Shown here one piece after another: positions 43,119 to 53,064 of a stretch of DNA of 62,767 nucleotides. The first letter of the stretch is position 1, and each line of letters begins with the position of its first letter. The DNA is from Gemmatimonas sp. (GTDB taxonomy: Bacteria; Gemmatimonadota; Gemmatimonadetes; Gemmatimonadales; Gemmatimonadaceae), in assembly GCA_011390805.1 (NCBI GenBank), contig JAABRT010000016.1, positions 1 to 62,767 of the forward strand. Direction: 5' to 3'. A program made the position numbers and the translations under genes. A model generated the notes under the pieces. That model was not told the origin of the DNA. It worked only from the letters and a program-made list of their open reading frames with translations, and ran no database searches.

Positions 43119-46100
43119 CTAGAACACGTACCGCACACCCGCCTGCATGCTGAACTGCAGCAACAGGTTCGCACCGCCAATGGGACGATTGTCGCCAAAG
43201 AAGTCAGTGAGGTTGTAGCGGATGGTCTCGTTCTCGGTGTCGTACGAAACCGGCACCATCAGGTTGCGACGGTTTGTGGACACCGACTGATAGCGTCCCC
43301 AGTTCTTGTTGAGGCCGTTGAGCACGTTGAAGAAGTCGAACGACAGTTCAGCGTACTGACCGTTGCGCGTGGGAATGCGATTGCGCAGCGAGAGGTCGAG
43401 GCGGTTGAACCACGGCTGACGGCAGGTGTTACGCGGAATGATCTGTCCCACGAAATCACCAATGCACGGGTTGGCGTCGAGGTAGCCGCGGTAGATGTCG
43501 CGCTGGGCGGCGACATAGGCAGCCTGCTCTGCTGAACCAGTGATGCTTGTGGGGATTGCGACCGGAAACTGATCAGGCGCAAAGATGAAGGGACGATCAT
43601 TGAACGACAGTCCGTCACCGTTCAGGTCACCGCCCTGCTCCGGGCCCCACGGCGTTCCGCTCTGCAGGCGCCAGATACCGCTGAGACGGAAACCAAGCGG
43701 CAGCGGTGCGTAGCCTGACACGATGAACGTGTGGTTGCGCACGAAGCCCGACGGGCCCCAGCCCTTGTCAGTATCGCCAATGCCACCAATGTCGTTGGGA
43801 CCGGTGGCGCCAACACGCGTATCGCTCCAACCCGCAAAGCTGGTGCAGCAGGAGAACGAGCTGTTGTCCGACGCGGTCACGTACGTATACGACGCACGTA
43901 CGGCCGACTCACCGCTCAGGCGCTGATCGAGATTCAGCGTGAGTGCCTGCGACAGGGCACGTCCATCGTAGAAGTTCTGAAAGACGTTGCCAAAGTCGGT
44001 GTTGATCAGACGCGCGTTGCCGGCGCCGGCGTTGGGAGCAAACGCATCAACAGGAACGAAGACCTGGCGGCCACCCTCGTTGGCCAGCGAGAACAACGGC
44101 GCGCGCAGATTCGTGTTGCGCACCGTGTACAGGTTGGACGTGGTGGTGAAGAGATAGTCAGCGGAGAAGCGGGTACGCTCAAACAGCTGACGCTCAAATC
44201 CGATGTTGCCTCGATAGGTCTCGGGGATCTCAAAGCCACGTGTCCAGAACGAGAACTCAGGAATACCACCGACACCGGCAGCGCCCGCGCAGTTGAACGG
44301 GTTGTCGTTGCCGCTGGCGTCCCAGTCGCGATAGTTCTGCACGAGCGGCGGCGCATTATCGTCACCCTCAGCCGCGCTGCCGTTGCACACAAGATTCTGC
44401 AGCGGCGTGTCGGTGAGGCCTACGTTGGAGCCGAGTACCGCCGGCAGTCGGCCGTAGAACAGACCGAAGCCCGCACGCCATACTTCGGTGGCGTCGCCTT
44501 TGCGATCCCATGCCAATGCGACACGGGGTGAGAAGTTGTTCTTGTCAATCGGTGCCACGCCTGTCTCAATGCCAAAGGCCCGTTCGGCATCGATCACGCG
44601 ACCCGGCGCATCACTGAAGCGCGAGTAATCGTAACGCAGGCCGATCGTGGCAAGCAAGCGGGGCGTGACACGCCACTGATCCTGCGCGTACGCCGAGTAT
44701 TCCTGCACGTCAAACACGGCGCGCGGCGGCGATCCATCGGCGCGCACATTACGCGTGTACTGCAAAGGCCGGAAGTTTTCGAGATCTTCGAGATTGTCGA
44801 AGGTAAAGAATCCCGAGCCCTGCAGCCAGAAATCGTTTTCGTAGTGCGCGAAGATGTTGTTGGTACCGAACTTGAGCGTGTGCGACCCAAGATCAACGGT
44901 GGTGTTGTTCACCAGCTGCGCCTTGTTTTCGATCAGGCGGTTGCGGAACGCGATGCTGTTGCCGCCCCACGCATACGCCGCGCCGGTGTTCACGTTGTTG
45001 ACGCGCAGCTGCGGCTTGAGATTGGCACCCACACGCGGACGATCTTCGGCGGAGTACTGGAAGCGGAACACGTTTGAGACGCGCTCGCCAAACGAACTCG
45101 TGAGTTCACCGACAATCGAGTTGGTGCGGTTCTGGAATGACTCCGTCTGCGACAAACCACCAATGGTAGAACCACCAAAGGTTTCGTTGCCGTTGTCGTA
45201 GTCCGACCAGTTGTTGCGCAGCGAGAAGCGATGCCGGTCGTTGATGTTCCAGTCGAGGCGGGCAAACACTGTCAGCACGTCGTTGCGTGTGGCAAACTCG
45301 TCGTACGCGCCCGCTACATTCGACACACCGTACTGATTCTCGAGAATACCAAAGAAACGGCCCAGCGAGTCGGCCGTGGTGCGCGCGCGCGTGGCGGCAG
45401 CCAGCAGCGTGGCGGCGGAATCGGGGAACTGCGCCGCGCGGCGCTCCAGTTCGTCGGCGTCGGTAAGCAGCGCGTTGGGGCCGTTGGGCACAAACGGCTC
45501 ACGACGACGCTGGCCGTCGAGCGAGACCAGCCAGAACAGCTTGTCACGAATGATCGGCCCCTCTGCCTGGAAGGCAAACTGCTGCGCCTGGAAGTTGTTC
45601 ACCGGCGTGCCGTTGAAGTTATCCGCCGTGAGCGCGTCGCCTCGGTAGTTGCCGTATCCCGTGGCGCGGAAGTTGTTGGTACCGCCCTTGGACACGATGT
45701 TGATGATGCCGCCGGAGTAGTTGCCGTACTCCACATCGAACCCGTTGGTGATGATCTGGAACTCCTTCACCGACTCGATAGAGAAGTTGAATGGAATGCG
45801 GCTGCCACCGCGGTTCTCACCAAAGAAGTTGTTGTTGGCGTCGACACCGTCCAACTGCACGTTGGTTTGCGACGGACGCGCACCGGCGATGGAGAACTGA
45901 CCACCTGTTGTTTCTTCAGGCGTCGGGCTCACAAGGCCGGAGAGCGCGATGAAATCGGTGAAGTCGCGGCCCAGTGTTGGCAGGTTCTGAATTTCTTCCT
46001 GCGACACGTTCTGCTTGAGTCCGCCGTCGGATACGTCAATGCGCTGGCCGGCCACAATGTTTACCGCTCCGAGCTGCGCAGCGGCGTCGGTAAGCGTGAA

Positions 46101-46439
46101 GTTGACGGCCGATGTGCTACCGACTGACACGCGGATGCCTTCGCGTTCCTGCGGCTGACTGCCGATACGACGCACCGATACCTTGTACACGCCCGAGGGG
46201 AGCAGCCGGATGATGTAGCCGCCATCCTCCCCAACAGTGGCATTGCGAACAAGGCCGGTCTCGCTGTTGGTCGCCGTGACCACAGCACCAACCACCGGTG
46301 CTGCGCCGGCACCGAGTACCACACCACGAATGGAACCGGTGGTTTCCTGCGCCTGCACCGGTGATGTACTCATGAACGACGCAGCGAGCAGTGCGACAAC
46401 AGTTGCCACACGCGAGCACTTCTGAGCCAGGCGCGTCAT
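43119..46439 (-). CDS. Oar-like TonB-dependent receptor
   Basis: The protein has 1106 residues. A signal peptide (about 1-30, ending VQAQ) precedes a carboxypeptidase-regulatory domain (about 33-110, GSIRGVVLGAGAAPVVGAVV). The plug follows (NVQLDGVDANNNFFGENRGG, EFQIITNGFDVEYGNYSGGI and INIVSKGGTNNF), then a large barrel ending VRYVF. The phrase 'KEFQ-x-DVEYG-x-SGG-x-N-x-V-x-K-x-GTN' is the Oar-type signature. In Myxococcus, Oar is needed to export a protease, so this class may secrete as well as import. It is the last gene of an operon with two OB-fold lipoproteins, 20 bases behind the second. Confidence 0.92.
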   Translation of the reverse strand: MTRLAQKCSRVATVVALLAASFMSTSPVQAQETTGSIRGVVLGAGAAPVVGAVVTATNSETGLVRNATVGEDGGYIIRLLPSGVYKVSVRRIGSQPQEREGIRVSVGSTSAVNFTLTDAAAQLGAVNIVAGQRIDVSDGGLKQNVSQEEIQNLPTLGRDFTDFIALSGLVSPTPEETTGGQFSIAGARPSQTNVQLDGVDANNNFFGENRGGSRIPFNFSIESVKEFQIITNGFDVEYGNYSGGIINIVSKGGTNNFRATGYGNYRGDALTADNFNGTPVNNFQAQQFAFQAEGPIIRDKLFWLVSLDGQRRREPFVPNGPNALLTDADELERRAAQFPDSAATLLAAATRARTTADSLGRFFGILENQYGVSNVAGAYDEFATRNDVLTVFARLDWNINDRHRFSLRNNWSDYDNGNETFGGSTIGGLSQTESFQNRTNSIVGELTSSFGERVSNVFRFQYSAEDRPRVGANLKPQLRVNNVNTGAAYAWGGNSIAFRNRLIENKAQLVNNTTVDLGSHTLKFGTNNIFAHYENDFWLQGSGFFTFDNLEDLENFRPLQYTRNVRADGSPPRAVFDVQEYSAYAQDQWRVTPRLLATIGLRYDYSRFSDAPGRVIDAERAFGIETGVAPIDKNNFSPRVALAWDRKGDATEVWRAGFGLFYGRLPAVLGSNVGLTDTPLQNLVCNGSAAEGDDNAPPLVQNYRDWDASGNDNPFNCAGAAGVGGIPEFSFWTRGFEIPETYRGNIGFERQLFERTRFSADYLFTTTSNLYTVRNTNLRAPLFSLANEGGRQVFVPVDAFAPNAGAGNARLINTDFGNVFQNFYDGRALSQALTLNLDQRLSGESAVRASYTYVTASDNSSFSCCTSFAGWSDTRVGATGPNDIGGIGDTDKGWGPSGFVRNHTFIVSGYAPLPLGFRLSGIWRLQSGTPWGPEQGGDLNGDGLSFNDRPFIFAPDQFPVAIPTSITGSAEQAAYVAAQRDIYRGYLDANPCIGDFVGQIIPRNTCRQPWFNRLDLSLRNRIPTRNGQYAELSFDFFNVLNGLNKNWGRYQSVSTNRRNLMVPVSYDTENETIRYNLTDFFGDNRPIGGANLLLQFSMQAGVRYVF

Positions 46440-46459
46440 CACGCGCGGGCGTTCCCCGG

Positions 46460-47473
46460 TTACGAGCACGAAACCTCCGTTACGTCTTGCGAGCTACGTG
46501 GCTGCAACTGCGTTGCACCACGGAAGAATCCGAGAATACCAGTGATGTTGTAGCAGGTACCAGCCTGGAACGTGGCCGTGCCGATGTTGCCGTTGGCATT
46601 GCCGTCGAGGCGGACCTGTGCCGCACCTGACCCGTCGTTAATGGGTGCATTGCCGCTGGCAAATGAACCCACCGTGACTGCGCGCACGCGCACCAGGCGA
46701 CCAACGTTGCCCGACAGCGGAGTGGTTGCAGCCGCGGCCTGTGCAGTGCTGATGTCAATTGGAGTGGCAGGGGTACCACCACGCTTGACGTTGGACGCAA
46801 TGCGCGGTGAAACGATCTGAAGCTGATCGTTGAAGGCTCCCAGCTCACCCGTTACTTCAACGGTGTCGCCTTCAAGCAGCCCCAGACCGAACGACACACC
46901 AAACACCTGAATGCCGCCGCTCGGGTCCTGCACGTACATGTTGTCGTTACGGAAGCGACCCGGCTGAGCCGTGACCACGCCCGCGATCGTGACCGTGGTG
47001 GCCAACGGATTGTTCTTCGCCACATTGATGCGAATCACGCAACCGAACTTGAGCGGCGTGGGCACGAATGTTTCTTCGTTGCTGTACACGCTTGGCCGCG
47101 CGCCGCACCACACAAACTGACTGGCGATGATATCCGAGCTGCGCACCACATCAAGGTCATGAGTGCCAACGGGCACGTCGATGCTGTAGCGACCGTCGGC
47201 CGCCGTGGTCGCGGTGGCCAGTTCGGAGTTGGTGCCGCGCGCGAGCAGACGTACGGTCACGCCACCCATCGCCGAATCACCGGCGGTGGGGGTGAACACG
47301 TCGTTGTTGTCGCGATCAAAGAAGAGGATACCGGCGACACGTCCGGTTTCCGTAATGGGCGCCACCGGCGCCGGATCGTCCACGCAAGCGGTGGCCAGCA
47401 CCAGCGCTGCGAGCGCGGGCAGAATACGCCGCGCGTGCTGCGCACGAGAATGAGATGTCATGGATTGCATCAT
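46460..47473 (-). CDS. Lipoprotein with SdrD B-like and OB-fold domains
   Basis: The protein has 337 residues. A signal peptide with lipobox LATAC (about residue 31) precedes an SdrD B/Cna-B-like sandwich (about 40-130) with an EF-hand-like DRDNNDVFTPTAGDSAMGG. Two OB-fold modules follow: the first (about 165-240, VAGVVTAQPGRF, NMYVQDPSGGIQVFGV, LLEGDTVEVTGELGAF) matches the YhcR-type OB fold of secreted nucleases; the second (about 260-335) ends CYNITGILGFFRGATQLQPR. There is no nuclease catalytic domain, so it is a binding protein. The start overlaps the preceding gene's stop (ATGA), so translation is coupled. Confidence 0.8.
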   Translation of the reverse strand: MMQSMTSHSRAQHARRILPALAALVLATACVDDPAPVAPITETGRVAGILFFDRDNNDVFTPTAGDSAMGGVTVRLLARGTNSELATATTAADGRYSIDVPVGTHDLDVVRSSDIIASQFVWCGARPSVYSNEETFVPTPLKFGCVIRINVAKNNPLATTVTIAGVVTAQPGRFRNDNMYVQDPSGGIQVFGVSFGLGLLEGDTVEVTGELGAFNDQLQIVSPRIASNVKRGGTPATPIDISTAQAAAATTPLSGNVGRLVRVRAVTVGSFASGNAPINDGSGAAQVRLDGNANGNIGTATFQAGTCYNITGILGFFRGATQLQPRSSQDVTEVSCS

Positions 47474-49368
47474 GGAGTAATGTCGCTTGCAAAACGGACC
47501 TTGATTTGTGCAGCGCCGCGGAACTGCGACAGAATGCCGGTCACTGTGTATGTCTGACCAACCGCGAAGTTGGCGCGCGATACGCCGCGCAGCGCTCCGC
47601 TCACACGAACGCGCACTGTTTCGCCATCGGCGGTGGTGCCATCAACATTGAACGCGGCGCCCGTGCCGCCGCCGATCGTTGTGACCGTGAAGCCGGCGAG
47701 CGAGATCAGACGTCCTTCATTTTCGAGCGCATTTACCTGCACGCCCGTCACCGACAGCGGTGCAACCGGCGACCCGGTACCGGTCCGCACAACGGTTGGT
47801 GACGACAGCTGCCGCTGTCCGTTGAACGCACCAAGTGTGCCGGTCACTTCGACAGAGTTGCCTAGCTGATAGACGGTGCTGTCAGCCGTAGGCACCGAGA
47901 ACACCGCGATGCCACCAGTGGCATCCTGAACCCAAAGTTCAGAGTTGGAGCCCGACGGGAACGCCGCCGGCGAAACGGACAAGCGACCGGACACGGTGAA
48001 CGTGGTACCGTTTTCAGCTGCGCGCACATCGGCGATGGGCGTGATGGTTGCCCCGGCCTGCAGATCGGCCGTATCGCGGATCTTGATCTGCGCGGTGCCG
48101 CGGAACTGCGTGAGAATGCCGCTCACATCGTAGCGGTTTCCCACCACGAAGCTGGCACGCGTAAGGCCGGTGTTCAGGCTCGCCACGCGAATCTGCAGCG
48201 TATCGTCGGCCGCGTCGGCGGCGACGACATTGAACGCAGCGCCCGTACCACCCGGTACCGAAAGGATGGTGAGCCCCGGCACGCGCACCAGCTGTCCATC
48301 GCGCGTGAGCGCATCGGCTTGCGCGGCGGTAGTGACGGCGGCCGCCGGAGCGGAACCGCTGCTTACCCGGCTGAAACGCGAGACGCTGATCTGCGCCTGA
48401 TCATTGAATGCGCCGCGTGTACCCGATACCTCAATAACGTCGCCGCGCTCCAGTGCCGTGTTGGACGGAACAGAAAACGCCGCGATACCGCCCGTCTCAT
48501 CCTGCACCCAGATTTCGGAGTTCACGCCACCGCTGCCGGAGGTAAACAACCCCGGTTCCACGGTCACGTTTCCAATCACGGCCACCGTTGAGCCGTTGGC
48601 ACGACCACGAGCTTCGGCAATCGGAATAACCAGAGCGCCGGTAAAGATCGACGAGACGCTGCTCGTTTCGCCCGCTTGAACGGCGAGAACATTCGACGCG
48701 CCGCCCACGTACTCGATGCTGCCCGGATTCTCCAGGCGCAAGGAATAAATGCCGGGGGTGAGGAACTGAAACGCGTAGGCTCCGTCTGCATCAGCGACCA
48801 CGGAGTCAACGGTAGCGCCACTGCGCGAGAGCACGGCGAACAGCCCGGCGCCCGGTGTGTCGCCTTCGCTGTAGTCACCGGAGTCATCATCATCCCGGAA
48901 AATCCGGCCTGAGATGGTGGCCGGCAGCCAGCTGTAGCGGATATCCGACGCCTGAACCGTGCCGAGCGAGCTCACAATCACCCGCGGGGCAGCCGACGTG
49001 GAAAGCACGGTTCCGGCCGGCGCGGTGCCTGGCAGCACAATGCTGTAGGAGCCGGGCGCCACTTCGGCAAACGTTGCGACACCCTGCGCGTCGGAGGTGG
49101 CCTCCGTGGCAGTGCCCTCACCGGCCGTCGGAGTGAGTGTGAGCGCCACACCGGCCAGGCCGCTGTCAGCCGCGGTAAAGGATCCGGAGGCGTCGCGATC
49201 GAGATACACGCGGACGTCTACTGCTGCCGAGTTGCCAGGGGGTGCGACGGCTTCGTCGCAGGCACCGAGTGCGAACAGGGCGAGTGTCGCCGCGGTTGGC
49301 ACAAACCGGGCGCGCGAGCGCCCCGTGCGGCCATGCGGGCGACTTGAGAACCAGGAAGGGACAGGCAT
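47470..49368 (-). CDS. Lipoprotein with two SdrD B-like and four OB-fold domains
   Basis: The protein has 632 residues. The signal peptide carries lipobox ALGAC (about residue 37). Two SdrD B-like sandwiches follow (about 48-135, VRVYLDRDASGSFTAADSG; about 150-225, GRIFRDDDDSGDYSEGD), then two copies of a paired OB-fold unit (about 245-440 and 445-632). Each copy has the phrase SEIWVQDETGGIAAFSV or SELWVQDATGGIAVFSV, then a GD/GN-x-EV-x-GT-x-GAFN turn, and ends VTGILSQFRGAAQIKVR. This is the YhcR_OBF-like fold of secreted nucleases, without catalytic residues. It is the first gene of the operon and overlaps the next. The ATG at 49368 follows GGAAGG. Confidence 0.8.
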   Translation of the reverse strand: MPVPSWFSSRPHGRTGRSRARFVPTAATLALFALGACDEAVAPPGNSAAVDVRVYLDRDASGSFTAADSGLAGVALTLTPTAGEGTATEATSDAQGVATFAEVAPGSYSIVLPGTAPAGTVLSTSAAPRVIVSSLGTVQASDIRYSWLPATISGRIFRDDDDSGDYSEGDTPGAGLFAVLSRSGATVDSVVADADGAYAFQFLTPGIYSLRLENPGSIEYVGGASNVLAVQAGETSSVSSIFTGALVIPIAEARGRANGSTVAVIGNVTVEPGLFTSGSGGVNSEIWVQDETGGIAAFSVPSNTALERGDVIEVSGTRGAFNDQAQISVSRFSRVSSGSAPAAAVTTAAQADALTRDGQLVRVPGLTILSVPGGTGAAFNVVAADAADDTLQIRVASLNTGLTRASFVVGNRYDVSGILTQFRGTAQIKIRDTADLQAGATITPIADVRAAENGTTFTVSGRLSVSPAAFPSGSNSELWVQDATGGIAVFSVPTADSTVYQLGNSVEVTGTLGAFNGQRQLSSPTVVRTGTGSPVAPLSVTGVQVNALENEGRLISLAGFTVTTIGGGTGAAFNVDGTTADGETVRVRVSGALRGVSRANFAVGQTYTVTGILSQFRGAAQIKVRFASDITP

Positions 49369-49548
49369 GCGTGGGATTATGAGTCTGAAGAAAGGTCTGC
49401 CGCGAGGCGTAACCAGCCACTCGTGAAGGAAACCAACAGCACTGCCGTATAGAGCCGTATTTCCGTCACGACCGTGTAACGCTCGTTACAAAGCAATCGC
49501 AATAGCGAATTTCTGCAAGCGACCCGAGGTAATCGGCGCCAGAAAGAC

Positions 49549-49582
49549 CAACGCCCCCGACTCGTATGAGCCGGGGGCGTTG
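49549..49582. terminator. Intrinsic terminator after the second Oar-like receptor
   Basis: An 11-base perfect stem (CAACGCCCCCG 49549-49559 with CGGGGGCGTTG 49572-49582) lies 36 bases beyond the receptor stop codon on the minus strand. It continues as GTCTTTCT. It separates the receptor gene from the OB-fold lipoprotein operon. Confidence 0.82.
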
Positions 49583-49617
49583 ATTTACAAACCATTACTG
49601 CGAAACAGCTTAGCGCA

Positions 49618-52600
49618 TCAGTTGAAGTTGTAGCGCAGACCCAGCTGCATGCGCCACACATCACCCAATCCGGCCGTACGCTCAAACGACTGCGGAGCGA
49701 GCAGCTGGTTGCCAACGTTGCGGAAACGGTGGCGCGCCGCACCGTTTGCATCAGCGCCGCGAGCGATGAGCGGCTGCGTCTGCACAAAACGGTATCCTGT
49801 TCCCCAATCGCTGTTGAGCATGTTGGCGAAGTTCAGGATGTCGAGGCGGATCTGCACGGTATTGCGCTGACCACCAACGTTCGTGAACAGGTCCTGCGTG
49901 ATGCTGAGGTCGGTGTTGTACACCAACGGCAGGAACACCGCGCCGCGCTCAACATACGAACCACGGTTCGCGCTGAGGTAGTCGTCCTGCTGAATGAACG
50001 CTTCCCAGGCTGCTTCCTGCTGAGCCACCGTGAAGGTGGTACCGCTCGACGTGTACTGTTCGAAGTTCATCTCCGAAACATCGCGCGGGATATACAGCAG
50101 GTCGTTGGAGGTGCCGCCATCGCCGTTCAGGTCACCCGAGTAGCGATAGTCGCTATTGCCGGCGTTACGACCTTCGAAGAACAGCGAAACACCGGTGGCG
50201 CCGAAGCCGAAGTACTGCTTCTTGTACGACATGGCACCGAAGAAACGGTGGCCCACGGCGTTGCCGGAGATACCGACGCCCGGGTTGTTCGGGTCACCGG
50301 CGTGCGGGTTGTTGTTCCATGAACCGAAGGCAATCGAGCCCGGGTCAAACGTGTTGCGCGCCATGCCGTAGCTGTACGCAGCCTTGGCGAAGAAGCCGTT
50401 CGTAAACGCCTTCTCCAACGTGGCGGCGATGTTCCACGCCGATCCCTCGGCCTGATTCTGCAGCACAACGGCGTTGTCAATGTTGCCATTGATGCGGTTG
50501 CTGCCGGTCCAACGCGGACGCGTGTCGGCGCCGGTGAAGGCAGCGTTCGGCTCGGCGAGGTTGGCGTTGATGTAGTTGATGCCGTTCACATCGCGGCTGT
50601 ACAGGAACTCTGCCGTACCGACAAGGCCAAACGGGAGTTGCTGGTCAACGGCGAGGTTGGTGCGCCAGACCTGCGGGAAACGGAAATCAGGATCGGTGAG
50701 CGCCAGCTCGTAGCTTGAGGCCGGTTCTCCGGTCACGTTTTGCGGCTTGTAGGCGTTCGGATCGGGATTGAACGGACGCGCATTGGTGTCGTCCAGACGC
50801 TCGAAGCCGGTGAGCACACCCGTGTTGCCGATCTGATTGGAAATCCAGACGAAAGCCGGACGTCCGGTGAACACACCCGTTCCACCGCGCACCTGTGTGC
50901 GGCGATCGTTGTTCACGTCCCAGTTAAAGCCAAGGCGCGGCGAGAACAACAGGTTTGCATCGGGCAGCTTGCCCGTCTCATACTGCACCGCATTGCCGTC
51001 GGCATCGCGGAAGGTGAGCTGGTCGGCCTGCGCGTTCGTGAACGCCGTGTTGCCAAATACCGGCACTTCGATGCGCAAACCGTAGGTGATGCTGAGGTTG
51101 TCGCGTGCGCGCCACTTGTCCTGCGCGTACACACCGGTGTAGTCCACCTCAAGCGGCTGCAGCGGCTTGTCGAGGCCCGGGATGTTGGACCAGCGCACCT
51201 GGAAACGACGCAGCTCAACAGGCGACGTGGTGCGGTTGGGGTTGGCCAGGAAGTCGTTGGCGTCGGCGTAGAAATCGTCGAGCGAGTTGTACACGTAGGC
51301 GCTCTGCGAACCCGGGAAGAACACGTTTTCCGAGTTGTAGCGCTCGTAGCTCAAGCCGAACGTCGTTTCGTGCTTCTCACCGTAGATGGTGAAGTTGTTC
51401 TGCAGCTGGAAGCTGTTGTAGCGCAGTTCGTTGTTTGGCGTGAAGGGTTCAAAACCAAATGACGTGTAGGTGGCGCCGTCCTGCAGAATGTCCACGAGCG
51501 GGAAGAAGTCACCGCGGTTACCGCGGCTTTCGTCGCTCTTGTCGTAGCCGAGAATGAGCTGGTTGCTCTTGTTGCTGCCGATGGTGGAGTTCCACTCACC
51601 CACGAGCGAGCTGCGGTTTTCCAGAATGCTGTAGTTGGTGTTCTGGAAGTTGAGCGCGTTGGTGTTGGTACGACGGCCGCCAAAGCCGAGTGACGACGAG
51701 TTGGACGCCAGCACATCGGTGGACGACTCCAGCTCCGAGTAACGCAGGCTGATCTTGTTGTTTTCGTTCAGGTTGTAATCGAGCTTGCCCAGAAAGCGGC
51801 GTGACGGCGTTTCCGCATCGTAGCCCTGATAGGGACCGGTCTCGTAACCGAAGTTCTGCGCGAGGAACGAGCTCAGTCCATCGAGATCGGACTGCAGCAC
51901 ACGTGTGGTGGTACCACCAACCGTCTGGCCGCCGGTGTTGGCCGTGAAGTTGGTACCCGGCTCCGTGATGCCGTCGTCTTCAAAGCTGCCGAAGAAGAAC
52001 AGCTTGTCCTTGATGATCGGCAAACCGATGTTCATGCCGATGTTGGCAAACTCACTTACGCCCGGGTTGAAGGCGTTGGCACCGGCCTGTGTGCCGATGT
52101 AATCCTGGTTACGCGTGAGGTAGTAGAGCGAGCCCTTCACCTGATTGGTACCGCTCTTGGTGACAGCGTTTACTGCGGCGCCGGTGAAGTTGCTCTGGCG
52201 CACGTCAAACGGTGCAATGTTGACCTGCACCTGTTCAATGGCGTCGAGTGAAATCGGCGCGACACCCGTACGACCGCCCGGGACCGAGCCCAAGCCGAAC
52301 GAGTTGTTGAAGTACGAACCGTCAATCGTGATGTTGTTCAGTCGCGAGTCGGTGCCGGCAAACGAGTTGCCGCTGGCCTGCGGGGTGAGGCGCGTGAAGT
52401 CACCGAGCGTACGCGAAATCGTGGGCAGCTGCTCAATCTGCTCGGCCGCAACGGCTGTCGCGGCGCCCGTACGGGCGGAGCTGATGAGACCTGATTCACC
52501 GGTTACGGTAATGCCGGCGATCGTTGTGGCTACCTGCGACATCTTGAAGTCAACGTCGGTCGCGGCACCGAGCGACAGGAAGATGCCTGAGCGCGTCGCA

Positions 52601-52881
52601 CGCTCGTAGCCGATGCGCGTGACAACTACTTCATAGGGACCGCCTACGCGCATCGCTGGAATAAAGAAGCGACCGTCGGCGCGGGTTACGGTGGCGTAGC
52701 GGGTTCCTGAGGGGGTGTGAATGGCTTCAACGCGCGTTCCCTCGAGCGCTGCTTGGGCCTCTCCAGTCACCACACCGCGCATGGATGCGGTGGTAACCTG
52801 CGCCGCCAGGGGCATTGCCCCTGTGACGACTGCAAACGCGGTGGCAACTGCCAAGGCCAGCCGACGTGTAAAACGTTGCAT
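49618..52881 (-). CDS. Oar-like TonB-dependent receptor
   Basis: The protein has 1087 residues. It has a signal peptide (about 1-27, ending LAAQ), a carboxypeptidase-regulatory domain (about 30-110, SMRGVVTGEAQAALEGTRVE), a plug with DSRLNNITIDGSYFNNSFGL and AAVNAVTKSGTNQVKGSLYY, and a barrel ending LRYNFN. It is similar in plan to the receptor at 43119 but clearly divergent in sequence. It is transcribed alone, ended by a hairpin at 49549. The ligand is unknown. The ATG at 52881 begins the signal peptide; the open frame upstream is compositionally unlike a leader. Confidence 0.92.
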   Translation of the reverse strand: MQRFTRRLALAVATAFAVVTGAMPLAAQVTTASMRGVVTGEAQAALEGTRVEAIHTPSGTRYATVTRADGRFFIPAMRVGGPYEVVVTRIGYERATRSGIFLSLGAATDVDFKMSQVATTIAGITVTGESGLISSARTGAATAVAAEQIEQLPTISRTLGDFTRLTPQASGNSFAGTDSRLNNITIDGSYFNNSFGLGSVPGGRTGVAPISLDAIEQVQVNIAPFDVRQSNFTGAAVNAVTKSGTNQVKGSLYYLTRNQDYIGTQAGANAFNPGVSEFANIGMNIGLPIIKDKLFFFGSFEDDGITEPGTNFTANTGGQTVGGTTTRVLQSDLDGLSSFLAQNFGYETGPYQGYDAETPSRRFLGKLDYNLNENNKISLRYSELESSTDVLASNSSSLGFGGRRTNTNALNFQNTNYSILENRSSLVGEWNSTIGSNKSNQLILGYDKSDESRGNRGDFFPLVDILQDGATYTSFGFEPFTPNNELRYNSFQLQNNFTIYGEKHETTFGLSYERYNSENVFFPGSQSAYVYNSLDDFYADANDFLANPNRTTSPVELRRFQVRWSNIPGLDKPLQPLEVDYTGVYAQDKWRARDNLSITYGLRIEVPVFGNTAFTNAQADQLTFRDADGNAVQYETGKLPDANLLFSPRLGFNWDVNNDRRTQVRGGTGVFTGRPAFVWISNQIGNTGVLTGFERLDDTNARPFNPDPNAYKPQNVTGEPASSYELALTDPDFRFPQVWRTNLAVDQQLPFGLVGTAEFLYSRDVNGINYINANLAEPNAAFTGADTRPRWTGSNRINGNIDNAVVLQNQAEGSAWNIAATLEKAFTNGFFAKAAYSYGMARNTFDPGSIAFGSWNNNPHAGDPNNPGVGISGNAVGHRFFGAMSYKKQYFGFGATGVSLFFEGRNAGNSDYRYSGDLNGDGGTSNDLLYIPRDVSEMNFEQYTSSGTTFTVAQQEAAWEAFIQQDDYLSANRGSYVERGAVFLPLVYNTDLSITQDLFTNVGGQRNTVQIRLDILNFANMLNSDWGTGYRFVQTQPLIARGADANGAARHRFRNVGNQLLAPQSFERTAGLGDVWRMQLGLRYNFN

Positions 52882-53064
52882 GTGAATGCTCCGATCGGTT
52901 CGTTCAAATGTCTCGCGCCACAAGTCGACGTACCTGTCGCGAGATGGTGTTACCTGAAAGTCAAAGCTAAAGGGCGCCGTAAAGCTCAACAGCGCAGTTG
53001 TGTAACCGCCACGTCACGACAGGTGACGTGGAGCGCGAAGGCGCGTCGGAAAGCGGTGTGCGGG

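Noticed and set aside
43119..52881. Recent duplication of the two Oar-like receptors
   Set aside because: They share plan but little sequence in the plug and barrel, so any duplication is old.
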